A stretch of DNA of 64,000 nt from Nectonema munidae. Its lineage: Eukaryota > Nematomorpha > Nectonematoida > Nectonematidae. Location: positions 177,833 through 241,832 of the forward strand of contig JAUIRK010000170.1 in the NCBI GenBank assembly GCA_030549495.1, read 5' to 3'. A program made the translations under genes and the position numbers. Shown here in pieces: positions 10,823 through 21,813 of this stretch; positions within the stretch are counted from its first letter, which is position 1, and the number at the start of each line of letters is the position of its first letter. The notes below the pieces were generated by a model. That model did no database searches. It saw only the letters and a program-made list of their open reading frames with translations, and had not been told where the DNA came from.

Positions 10823-12770
10823 TTAAGGGTAACCAATATATAATATTTGGTTATCAATTATGTGATTGCATGATGTTAGGAGTACTAGGACTTCAGTTTC
10901 GTTTGCGGAGGTGTTATTGTATGCCTGTATTTGTTGTACAAAGAAAGGAGTACTTGTATTGTGATTAAAAAAAGCGCAAACAGCGGTTGCTTTATTGCGT
11001 GATTTTGAACCGTCTGTAATAATTGAGAGTTGGTGGTGCGCATTTGAGTTGCGTTGGTGTTTTATGGAGTTGAGTGCTAAGAATTTGTGGTGGCATATAT
11101 GAGTTGAGTATGGGGTCGATTTCGATGGGTGAACTAGGCAGTATATATGTAGGTGTGGTAAAACTTGGTAGTGAGTAAGTTGTCGCATATATTGTTCCAA
11201 AAGGGAATTGAAAAAGGTGAGCGAAGGAGAGGTGTGAGTTGAGTAAATGTTCGTGAAGTTACGTGGAGCTGGTGTAGAGTGGAAGGTAGTAAGATATTTT
11301 TTAATTATATTTTTGTGAAATGCGTTTGTTATTGTGAGTAAGCATAGGCGGTGTATTTTGTTAAGATGGGTTAGTGAGTTTTTGAATTTTAGTGAGCTTC
11401 CCTAGGCAAGTGAGCCATATTGTATGACTGAAAGTATGATAGATTTGTAGATGTACTTTGAGATTTTTGGATGAAGACCCCACTTATATGAGATGGCTTT
11501 TCTTAGAGAGAATAGGGTTGGTTCGAATTTTGTGTATATGTTTTTGAAGTGGAATGTAAATTTTAGATTAGATTGAAATGTGACGCCTAGATATTTTATG
11601 TGTGATTCACGAGTGAGTGATGTTGATATGTTTAGTTTCAGTGGTAGTGAAGTTATTCTTTTCGTGTGAAATGTATAAGTTTTAGTTTGTTTAAGTTAAG
11701 GAGACTTTGTAGTTGGTGGCTATTGTTTGTATTTGTGTGATTATATTCGCAGTGTCATCAGAGTAGTATTGGGCAACATCGGATTTTGAGTTGATAAAAT
11801 TAAGAATGAGGTTAATGAGGATTAGCCATAGGATATCTGATAGGCTACCCTCTTGCGGAGTGGAGAGAGTTAGTTTCTGAATGTATATATTGTTGTTATG
11901 TAGTAGGATGAGAATGGGCTTTTGAAGGTAGTTGTTTATGAATTTGATTATGTAGGGTATTTTTTGTCGATGAGTTTATTGATGATTGTAGGGTGCCATG
12001 CTGCGTTGAAAGCATTTTCGATATCAAAAAATTTGGTTGTTGCGATATTTTGGTTATTTAGTGTTTTTTCTAGGTAAAGCGTTAGGAGAGATAAGGCCAA
12101 TTCGGTGTTTTTATTTGGTAAATATGTGAATTCATTCGGGTATATTACATTATTTTTGAGGATGTAGTGGATCAAGAAAGGTTTTCGTAGAATTTTTCAA
12201 TGATTTTGCCTATAGTTGGTGATTGAGAAATTGGTCGACAGTTTTTGATTGAATTGTGGTTTCGATTTGGTTTGGGGATTAGCACTAGTTTGCATATTTT
12301 CCAGATATTTGGGAAATAGCTTAGACTAAGGCAGGCGTTAAATATGTTGAGGAGATGAGAGTGTAGTATGTTATAGGCTTTCTTCACGTGTTTAATGGAT
12401 ATGAAGACAATGCTGCTAGAAGATTGGTTTTCATGGAATCAATGGTTTTGTTTAGCTCTTTGATTGTAATTTGTGGGTGTGAGTTAATTGGAGTTATTTA
12501 GTAGGTATGTTTTTGTTTCAATTCTAATAAGTGTTTGGGTAATATTGTCGGTTGCATTTGTGTCGGCGGGAAATATAGTGTTACGTGAAGGGTGATTGAT
12601 AAATATTGAACCTTGATTATTTGAAAGAAGATTAGAGAGTGATGCTGTATGTTTTTTGTGTATAACTTTGTTGAAGATTGACCATGGGCTTGTTGGAGTT
12701 TGATTATAAAAATGTTTCCAGGCTTGATATTGGAAATCATAATACTTATGCTTACATATTTTTCCATTAA
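10823..12770 (-). pseudogene. LINE-A: R1/I-like non-LTR retrotransposon fragment
   Basis: The minus-strand order is as follows. A pre-RT linker has SPWSIFNKVIHKKH (about 12700). RT block 1 has FPNIWKICKLVLIPKPN and CRPISQSP (12172-12387). RT block 2 has TKFFDIENAFNAAWH (11948-12175). A TPQEGSLSDIL turn is followed by the catalytic YSDDTANII, with its YxDD at 11753-11767. The start of an RNase H domain follows, with IITDGSK and an acidic NETEV (about 10850-11010). The endonuclease and the RNase H end are missing, and several stops and frameshifts break it. The RNase H points to the I/R1-type clades. The segmental duplication begins inside this element, at 11906. Confidence 0.85.
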
Positions 12771-12784
12771 AATTGCAACTTTAT

Positions 12785-15690
12785 ATAAAATGTCAATCAA
12801 AATTTTGATTGATGATAAAATTGCTTACCAAAACATTCATCCAAATTTTAAATAAAATTAATTTTTTTATAGCAAATCGACCATGCTGATTTCATTTCTC
12901 ACCTTAGTTTTCACTATTATTGTGTGAAAATTTATGAAAGTGATAGTCAAATTTGCGATTTACATCTGAAAATTGTATCCAAGGATATTATTCAAATTTT
13001 AAATAAAATAGTTCTTGAAAAAAGCTACGAAGGAATTTCTTCAAGATCAATTGCCAGTGAATTTGATGTTGGCAAAACTCAAATTCAAGCAAAAGAAAAT
13101 TTTTTGAAAATGTCGAAGTCTGGGAATGCAGTGCAGATTCTAAGTTTTTCAAAGCTAGAAAAATTACATATGAAGAAATCGATAAAAAAAAAGTGTGGGA
13201 GTGGTTTTGCTACGCAAGGGGTAAAAATATTTCTATTCCTGGACCTAAATACAAGAAGAAGCATTGTGTATAGCTTCAAAGCTCAATCAATCTACATTTT
13301 GCGCATATAATGGTTGGTTGAAGTCATTTCTATTGTGACATAATATTAAATGTTACATACTTTCTGGTGAAGCATCTGAAGTAAGTGAAGAGGTGGTAAG
13401 TGACTGGGTTAAAAGAATTCCTATCATCTTTAAGGATTATGGAAGAAAAAACATATTTAATGCTGACGAAACAAGCCTTTTTTTTAGATCGATTTCCAAA
13501 AGAAGCTATGCTATCAAAGGAGATAAATGCAAAACGGGAAAATGTTTAAAAGAGAGATTAACTTTAATGCTAACATGTTCAGCAGAAGGAGAAAAATTCA
13601 AACCTCTCATTATTGGTAAATCTAAAAATCCTCGTTGTTTTCGTGGTTTCAATATTGAAAAATAACCTTTAATATACAGGCACAACAGTAAGTCTTCGGT
13701 GAGTAGTGCCATTTTTAAAGATTGGTTGAACATATTAAACAACAAAATGAAATCAGAAAATAGAAAAATTGCACTTTTAGTTGATAACTGTGCCGCTCAT
13801 CCTCCAACTGAAGTTTCGAATGTTCAGCTCATATTTTTACCGCCAAACACAACATCTATACTTCAACCATGTGATGCTGGAATAATTAAAAACTTTAAAT
13901 CTTTCTACAGAAGAAAATTATTTAATCATTTACTCTTGCATATGAAAGATGTAGAAAATATTTCATATTTTGCCAAAAAAGTAAGTGTTTTTGACAGCAT
14001 TCAGTGTTGCCTGAAACAGTAAAAAAGTGCTTCAATAAGTGTAGTTTTTTGCAAGATATAATGCAAGAAGGTCTAAACAACAATGCAATTGGGGTCACTC
14101 AATGCCTTGATGATAAAAAGGTAGAAGCTTTGCTGGAAGATACTACATGGGAATAATATGTTCAATGCAACGATGACATCGAAACTTGTGAATCTTATTC
14201 CTTCGATGTAGAAAATTCAGAAGAAAAAATGGGACAAAATGAAGAAGAGAAAGAAGAAGAAGAAGCTATTGAGAATGAAGAAACTGTCCTAGTCACTTCT
14301 AAAGATGCTTTAAATTCTCTTGAAGTTGTGCGAAATTTTGCTCTTCAGATTAATTCATCAGAACTTCTCGAAATTGCAAATAAAGGCAAAGAAATCATAG
14401 AAAAAAAGAAAAATACTCAATTTGAAACAAACAACATTGGACGCATTTATGAATAAATAAATTTTTTTTTCTTTGATTAGATTTTTTGATATTTTTCATC
14501 ATTTGAGATTCACGACCATTTCTGAATTACGACAAAAAAGTTGGCTTTAGTCTTGGTCGTAAGTCTTAAGTTCTACTGTATACTAAATCAATCATGCTAT
14601 TACATTTCTGTAGTCGATGTCAAAATGTCTAAAAGTATCAATCAATTTTGCGGTTTGAGTGTAAAATTTTTCTCCAACCATGTTGTTTAAATTTTAAATA
14701 AAATAGATACTTTTATATTAAATCAATCATGCTAACTTCATTTCCAAACCCATTTTTACATATTAGCATGTGAAAAATTCTAAAAGTGTCAATCAAATTT
14801 GTGGTTTATGCCTGAAAATTGTATCTAAGAATATTATTCAAATTTTAAAAAGAAGTATTTTTGTATGCTAAATCAACCATGCCTATTTAAATTGGGGAAT
14901 AATTTTTCGCAATTAGGTTGTTAAAATGTCTAAAAGTGTCAATCGATTTTGCAATTTAGGCCTTAAAATTTTCTCCAAGAATATTAATTAAATTTTAAAC
15001 AAAGTATATATTTAATACCAAGTGGAACATGCTGATTTCATTTCTCAACTCAGTTTTAGCCATTAGGATGTGATAATGTCTAAAAATTTCAATTAAATTT
15101 GCGGTTTACGTCTAAGAAAGTGTTTCGAAAACAGTTAACTACATTTTAAATAAATATATATATTTTTAAAATATATCAAGTCAACCATGGTGATTTCATT
15201 TCTTGACTTATTTTTTCCAATTAGAGCGTGAAAATAGCAATCATATATGTTGTTGACGAGAAAAAATTATTTCTAGAATATTATTTATATTTTCAATCAA
15301 ATATATTTTTTATACTAGATCACCATGCTGATTTCATTTATGGAATTAGTTTTCGTAATTAGGTTGTGAAAATTTCAAACAAATTTTTTAGTTTTGCCTG
15401 CATTTTTTTTCGAAAAATTGACTAAATACCATTTTTACTAAGTTTTGACTATTACTGTCAAAAAATTCATCAAAATGCAAATAGAATTAGTGATGTATGT
15501 TGAAAATTATCTCATAAACATACTTTCATATTTTAAATAAATATATTTAAAATTTTACTATTACGATGATGAATTCATTTCAGGACTTAATTTTTGTAAT
15601 TAGGGCGCAAGAATGTGTGGAATTATCAATCAAGTTTGACATTTCGGAAAAATCCAATTCTGAAAAAATATAATTTTCAGATATTTTCAT
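12785..15690 (+). repeat. Decayed ~150-bp satellite array
   Basis: Degenerate monomers share a core such as aaatcaaccatgctgatttc, then a gtgtcaatcaaatttg-like block, then attttaaataaa. Core starts lie at about 12873, 14585, 14720, 14870, 15020, 15178, 15316 and 15557, giving spacings mostly of 135-158 bases. A Tigger element (13011-14578) separates the first monomers from the rest. The high divergence means an old array no longer being homogenised. Confidence 0.8.
13011..14578 (+). mobile_element. Tigger (pogo superfamily) DNA transposon, degenerate
   Basis: Translated pieces run in transposase order: a CENP-B-type helix-turn-helix with GISSRSIASEFDVGKTQIQ (about 13035); VWEWFCYARGKNISIPGP (about 13195); the first catalytic Asp in FNADETSLFF (13465); KCLKERLTLMLTCSAEG; the second Asp in LLVDNCAAHP (13783); the third Asp in LQPCDAGIIKNFK (13873), a D-x-D spacing of about 30 residues as in pogo; and an acidic C-terminus ending at 14456. 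The right end finishes ctactg at 14578, followed by the TA target. The left terminal repeat and the first codons are gone. Several stops and frameshifts mean it is dead. Confidence 0.9.
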
Positions 15691-15749
15691 TTCTGTACTC
15701 TATTATGGATATTAAATTGTTAAAATGGAACGAAAGTATTAACAGATTC

Positions 15750-17410
15750 ATTTTTCTTCTCATCTCGGTTTCCTTGTGATTCCTTCCAAATAACTTCTTT
15801 GAGTCCTTCCGTGAATTTCTTCCGTGGTCTTCCTCTTCTTCCTTCTATCATTTCGAATGTACACAACCTTTATAATCCCTATTCTATCTTGATGTGACCA
15901 CCAAAGGCTAACTGTCTCTTGTATATTGTAGTTAATAACATTTTTTTGGTTTTAACTTTATTTAATATTTCTTTATTCGCAAACTTTTGGATGCAAGATG
16001 TTCGTAATACTATTGTCCATATTTTCAGTTCAAACGCTTCTAATTTTCTTCTCTAGTTTTTGTTTATAATCCACGCTTCACATCCATATAACAATGTAGA
16101 TCATATATAGCATTTAGCTATTCTTTTTCTCATATTTATTGATAATTTTGTATTCCTAAGTATCTTTCCGAATTTTTTCATGGCACAGTTTCTTATTTCC
16201 TCCTATGTATACAAACTGTTCCACTTGATCAATTACTTCATTTCCTACCTTCAGTCTTATCTTCGGGCTTCTTTCTTTTTTCGTAATCACCATTGTTTTC
16301 TTTTTTTCTTATTTATTTTTATCCCATGGCCTCACTTTTTTGGTCGACTTGTTTTATAAGATGTTTTAATCTCTCTTTGCTATCAGCTATCAATAATGTA
16401 TCATCTGCATACCCAATGTTGTTGATGTTTTTTCCAGCTATCTTTATGCCATCACCCTCAACATTCCTCATTATAATTTCAGCGTAGATATAAAAAGATC
16501 CTATGATAGCACGCAGCGTTGTCTAACTACTCTTTTTATTTTAATCCAAGATGTCATCTCCTCCCCTACTTTCACTTCTAATTTTGCATCTTATATATAT
16601 TTTCTATTATTTTTAAGTCTTTAGGATCTATTTAAATGTTTTTTTTCAATATTTAGTAGTTCATTATGCATTACCCTATAAAATGCCCTTTCCTAATCTA
16701 TAAAGCATAAATATACTTCTTTATGTACTTCTATTACATTTTCCACTATTCGGTTCAATGTATATATGGCATTGATTGTTCCCGAGTTTGCAACAATCCA
16801 AACTGTTCTTCTGCTATTTCTTTCTTTATTTTGTTCGTTATCCTCTCTGTTATTGCTTTTAGTATTATTTTTGCTGTGTGATTTATAATACTTACTGTTC
16901 TGTGCTGTTCACATCTCATAGTGCCTTCAATCTTCCATATTGTTATCATTAGCGTCTCAATCATTTGATTTGGCATTTTTAAACTTACATATATCTTATT
17001 TGCCATATCGGTAATAATATCTACTCCTCTTTCCCCCATGGCTTCAAGCATTTTTTTAGATAATGCATCTTTCCCTATTGTCTTACCTTTTTCGTATTTC
17101 TAAGAGATTTTTGAATTTCCTCTCTCATGATTTCAGGTCATTGTTCGTTTGTTTCTAAATCTGTTCCTTTGTTATCATAATCAATAACTCTCATATATAC
17201 TCTTCCCATCTATTTTTGATGTCCTTCATTTCCATAAAAATTTACCTTGCTTATTCATAATAAAGTTGTTTTGATTATTGCCGTTTTTTCTGTATATTGT
17301 TTTGTTTATCTTTTCGTACATTTCTCTTGAGTTTATTTTTGATAGTTCTTCAATTTCGGCACGTTCTTATTCATCCATTTTTCTTTTGATTTTGGAGGAT
17401 TTTACTAAAC
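15750..17410 (-). pseudogene. LINE-B: RTE/Jockey-type endonuclease-RT LINE fragment
   Basis: The minus-strand order is: a linker region with SKINSREMYEKIN (about 17330); RT N-terminus with DIITDMANKIYVSLKMPNQM, then EQHRTVSIINHTAKI and EEQFGLLQTREQS (16755-17051); catalytic GYADDTLLIADSKERL, with YADD at 16400-16411; and a C-terminal region with LYGCEAWIINKN (about 16075) and EGRRGRPRKKF near 15830. The endonuclease domain was not found. Stops and frameshifts are many. The C-terminal GRPR motif and the RT style are typical of the common invertebrate 'endonuclease-reverse transcriptase' LINEs; the exact clade is uncertain. Confidence 0.85.
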
Positions 17411-17589
17411 TAGAACTCAAATTTGAAGGATATAAATTTAAGCTTTATCAAAATTTTTAAGCTATTTTTATCTTATTTTGGGTAATAGTTTAATTAAAAG
17501 CGAAAATTGACTTTTTATCATAAAACTTAGAGTAACATAATAATATATCAAAAACTTATAAGTTTATTATAAGAAAGTAACTAGATTAA

Positions 17590-18020
17590 GAACTAAGAGG
17601 ATTAAGTAACATCATCCGTCTAGGACACTTTTTAGCATACATATCAATAATGGTGTCAATATCCAATCAAATGTATCTGTGAACAAAAAGAAGAATGAGA
17701 GCATTAAAACGATCCTCATTCATTGAACTGCGAAGTGAATTGATGTGGTAAAACTTAATTTGTATAATAAATTTACAAAAAAAAATTTGATAATATAAAA
17801 GTAATAAGTGTTACACTTAACTTCGATTGAAACATAAAAAACTTCTTAGGGCTTCTCACTTTAGAGAAAGATTGAATCTAAAAAACTATAGTTGATGAAG
17901 CCATCATAATATTTGAGTTTTAAGAAGTGAATTAGATCAAGAAAAATTTTCAAGCAATTGGCAATGCAATTTTAGGGAGGCGGGGCGTACGCCTGTTCCG
18001 CCCCTTTAAATCCGCTAGTG
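17590..18020 (-). mobile_element. hAT element remnant (ZMYM1-like transposase C-terminus)
   Basis: On the minus strand, 17590-17760 reads FYHINSLRSSMNEDRFNALI, then FVHRYI, then after one stop LDIDTIIDMYAKKCPRRM. This matches the C-terminal end of hAT transposases of the TTF/ZMYM1 kind (K-x-LRSSM-x-ERL-x-LA-L-IHR). At 17983-18020 a GC-rich end, cactagcggatttaaagggg on the minus strand, resembles a hAT terminal repeat. Most of the transposase is deleted, and the other end and target duplication were not found. Confidence 0.6.
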
Positions 18021-18539
18021 GTTAGTCTTGGAGATATTATGTGGTGCGGTCTCCAGTTCTCTTCCATACCTTAATTGTAAGCTACGGACATAGCATTTGC
18101 CTAATTTGACTAACTGCAAGGCAACAGTAACTAGGCTTATTTGAAGGCGGCCTTACTTGCCTTGTCACGACATCGTCCTTAACACGGAGCATTTTAACTT
18201 GTAGAAAGGAGTCATCCAATTAACTATTTCGTCTCGTTATGTCGTAACTGTTTGTTCGCGCTGTTTATCATTAAACGAAGCTTGCTTATGTCGCAGCTAA
18301 CCACCATATCTGATGGCATATTATAATCATCAATTGACAAAAAAAATGATGCCAAAATTTTCAAACATTTAGAGTTACCATGACTACGATAGATACTAAT
18401 AGGAGAAGATGTAGATATTCTCAAAAAAAAATTTATAAATGTGAATCGAATAGTTTGAAAAATACAAGAAGAGTGCTTTATATTTGAAGTGTAAATAACA
18501 ACCAAAATGATGAAGAAAAACATACATTAAACAAACTCA
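18021..18539. other. Unrecognised stretch, partly open on the minus strand
   Basis: On the minus strand about 18040-18330 is largely open, with one stop (SIDDYNMPSDMVVSCDISKL, then DDSFLQVKMLRVKDDV). Base composition is more balanced than in the surroundings. I do not recognise the product. It may be another transposon scrap. Confidence 0.35.
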
Positions 18540-20840
18540 TATGACATAAAATAAATAAACATAAACTTGACCTCTGGCAAAAACATATTTCATCTAACTG
18601 GCAGTGGCGGATACAGGAGGGGGCGGCGGCTCATGGGCCTAGCCCCACTCCTCCTCCCTATGAAAAGTGGCTTCGAAAATTACCCTTACATGTATAAAAA
18701 ATAAATTTTGCAATTTATTCATGACAAAATAATGTTAAAAATATGAAAACATAGGTAATTAGTGATTCTAAAAGACATAATAGAGCTGTCGTATTCTCTG
18801 AAGACTTTTAGCAAAAATGCAAAAAAAATTAAGAAATTTCTGGATCTGCCACTGCTAACTGGGCACACAAAACTAACACACAAACATATTGGAACACGAT
18901 TTAATGGAAAAACAAAAACAAACAACGCACAAATTGCAGAAGCTTTCAACAAGCAATTCACAAACATCATAACAAAGCAAACTAACAAAACACTCAAAAT
19001 ATCAAATAAAGCATTAAATCAACTGCCTAAGACTCACATAACCATTAACGAAAAAAAAGTATCAGAGGCACTTCATAACGCAAAATCTAGTAAAGCTCTA
19101 GGACCTGACAACTTAACAAGTTTACATCTTAAACACTTAGGTCCAACTGCCATCTCCCTATCAAGCCTTTTTAGTTTAGCTATTAACACCAACACAATTC
19201 CAGATATTTAGAAAACATCACGAGTTATCCCTATTCCAAAACCAGTCAAAGACAAAAACATAAACTCATCATATCGTCCTATTTCTCTGCTTTCTCCAAT
19301 CATGAAATTATTAGAAAAAGTTATTCTCAAAAACATAAAAATGTCATTCAAAATCTGGGTTTCATAAAATGTTATTTAACTACCACAGCACTACAGACGC
19401 TACACAACATCATTGCCAGCGGATTTAACACCAAAAAACCTTTCACAGGATAATTACAGCAACACTTGTTCTAACCTCGGCATTTGACACAATTAACATT
19501 AACCTTCTAATTCATAAACTTGTTTAAAACACTACCATTAATGCTCAATACATAAAGTTTTTAGCAAACTACTCACGCGGAAGATACTCGTACACAGAGT
19601 ACCAAAACAGTAAAACCTAAATAAGACGCCCACACTCAGGCGTTCCACAGGGTAGTTCACTTTCTCCTATCCTCTTCAACATTTACATGTCAGACATACC
19701 AACACCAGACAAGAATCAAATAAGCCTAATCACATACGCTGATGTCAATATCATAACATCAACACACTCAAGTACCGAATTAGCCCAAGAAAACATTCAC
19801 TCTTATTAAATAAGGTAAACATATGGCTAAAACAAAATGATTTAATAATCAACACAGCAAAATCTCAATCAACAATTTCACCCAAGCAAACACAGAACAA
19901 AACACAAAACTCAATCTTACTATTGACAAAACCTTAATAAACACTAACAAAAACCCAAAAATAATAGGATTAAAATTCGACCCCAAACTCACCTACAACA
20001 AGAACGCGCAAAACACTAATGAAAAAGCAAACAAAACTGTAAACATTATTAGAGCATTAACTGGCACAAAATGTGGGAAAAACAAAGAAATTCTCATCAA
20101 CACCTACAAAACTATTACACGACCCATACTAGAATATGGATCCACAATATGGGAATCTGCTATATTTCACACTAACTTGAAAATGTTACAAACAATTCCA
20201 AACAAAACACTGCGTTTAGCAACAGGTAACACCGAGTACACTAACATACAACAACTTCACAGAGAAACATCCATACTTCCTCTAAAAGAACACATTAATT
20301 TACACGTGTCTAACTTGAGAGCCAAAGCAGCACAAAAAAATCGCCCATTAAACAAGTTCTACCGCGCTCAAAACCCACACAGGCACATGAAAAATACTAT
20401 ATTTCAAGACAACGAACTTATCTTTTATGACACATGTCAAAACAAAGAAGACAATCAAAATCAAACATGCGTCAACAAAGCAATACACACAAGCAGTAAG
20501 CGATTATCTCTCCACACGCAAACATAACAAGCTCATAAATATTTCTCCACAAAAATTGACACATATGAAGAAACACTATCATTTAAATGAAGACATACAC
20601 TTGCTCAACTTAGAGCCAAGGAGTGACCATTGCTTCGCCAATATCTTCACAAGATAAATCCAAAAACACATACAAATCAACTCTGTCAGTTTTCAATCAA
20701 CACCCACACAACACTCATCATTTATTTAACTGCCGACATATTTTCACGACACTAAAACCCATTCACTTATGGTCAAAGCCATACAAAATAGTTAACCTAC
20801 TTACTTTGTGGGGAAACCGTTTAGCAGAAGCTTGGATCTG
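18540..20840 (+). pseudogene. LINE-C: Jockey-like LINE fragment with nested MITE
   Basis: Plus-strand order: a pre-RT region with KHKLDLWQKH before the MITE and NGKTKTNNAQIAEAFNKQFT after it; RT blocks with AKSSKALGPDNLTSLHLKHL, SRVIPIPKP and SSYRPISLLSP (19080-19310); GVPQGSSLSPILFNIYMSDI (about 19639); and ITYADV (19735-19746), where the second catalytic Asp of YADD is Val. The C-terminal region has LQTIPNKTLRLATGN (about 20190) and HLFNCRHIFTTLKPIHLW (about 20720), ending at a stop at 20840. Several frameshifts and stops, plus the lost Asp, make it inactive. No endonuclease was seen. Confidence 0.88.
18602..18854. mobile_element. hAT-type MITE, 253 bp, nested in LINE-C
   Basis: The ends are CAGTGGCGGATACAG and CTGGATCTGCCACTG (13 of 15 positions complementary). 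They are flanked by a perfect 8-bp target duplication, ctaactgg, at 18594-18601 and 18855-18862. There is no coding sequence. It interrupts the LINE-C reading frame between KHISSNW and HTKLTHKH, so it is younger than that LINE copy. Confidence 0.9.
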
Positions 20841-20848
20841 ACTCATTT

Positions 20849-20896
20849 ACATGTATTATATATTATATTATATATTATAAATATATATATATTATT
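20849..20896. repeat. TA-rich simple repeat after LINE-C
   Basis: TATATTA and TA repeats lie directly behind the LINE-C stop codon. They may be a target-site or tail remnant of that element. Confidence 0.6.
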
Positions 20897-21741
20897 TCTA
20901 GCTATATGTAGAAGTCTGCAAAAAGCCAGCAGTACCTTATGGTGCATTTTTGCGGGTTGGCTGAAATTATACTGTTTTATCGCTGCTGCTGCGATAGTGT
21001 ACCAAAATTCTACACTTTTCTCTTGCTTTTATGGAAATACTTTCTCAGTGAAACAAAGCTTTGTTTTGAACTGATAGATTATACTCATATAGAGATTGTA
21101 TAATCTATCTAGAGGCTAACAACAACAACAACACAAAGATTCATACATACAAGTTTCAAAAGTCTCATTGCAAAAAGTCATATCTAGGAAGATTTTTCTC
21201 TCAAGGTATGATCATTGATCAACGATGAGAACTTTTTGTCTGACTATATTGTTCAATTTCCTTTATTGAATGTTTTCAATAATAGACTAGATGGCTTTTG
21301 GAAAGAAAAAATATTTGATGACATTTAATACCTTATATACTTGAATTTTTTCCATCTGCACTTTAAGATATTTTGTTCATTTTATTGATACTTTGAATAG
21401 TTTTTTCAGACAAATATTGAAATTGACGTCAAAGCAGAGCTTAAAAATTTGGCTAATAAATTTTTAAGAATCATATTTATATGTAGACATTTAGAAATTT
21501 TGTCAAATGAAAATTAAATTTGCACGTGAGTAGCCTTCTCTATAGTAATTAAATGTAAGTGCAAAAAGTCTACGACATAATATATGCAACGTTAAAGCTT
21601 CATTATTATAGTTTTTAATTTATAGGTTGTTTGATGCATTATTAACAATTTGAAAGTTTAAGGTTGCTCATTTAAAGGTAATACGAGGATAATTTGTAAA
21701 TATATGTACAAAAAACGAGGTTAAAGGAGTATTCAGGTGTG
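20897..21741. other. Upstream region of the peptide gene, no other gene
   Basis: AT-rich, with one clear structure: a perfect 12-bp inverted repeat, gatagattatac / gtataatctatc, with a 13-base loop at 21073-21109. No coding frame is recognised. The last few hundred bases may hold regulatory sites of the gene that starts at about 21770. Confidence 0.5.
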
Positions 21742-21749
21742 TATATAAG
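21742..21749 (+). promoter_or_regulatory. TATA box of the cysteine-rich peptide gene
   Basis: TATATAAG lies 72 bases before the start codon, so transcription would begin near 21770-21780 with a 5' leader of about 35-45 bases. The match is strong and the position fits a polymerase II core promoter. Confidence 0.65.
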
Positions 21750-21813
21750 GTTTTGCGATTTGGCAATGAGCAAATAGGCATATTTATACTACACTCTTTT
21801 AAACTTTTCCAAT

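Noticed and set aside
12924-13310. Single 128-residue gene
   Set aside because: Its first third is satellite sequence; the rest is the broken start of the Tigger transposase.
16293-16487. Hydrophobic plus-strand frame (longer in the second copy at 52674)
   Set aside because: It is the antisense shadow of the LINE-B RT region. The length difference comes only from a T-run change.
18224-18523. Minus-strand 99-residue frame with a hydrophobic start
   Set aside because: The hydrophobic start is AT-rich noise. The downstream part is partly open but matches nothing I know, so it is noted only as unrecognised sequence.
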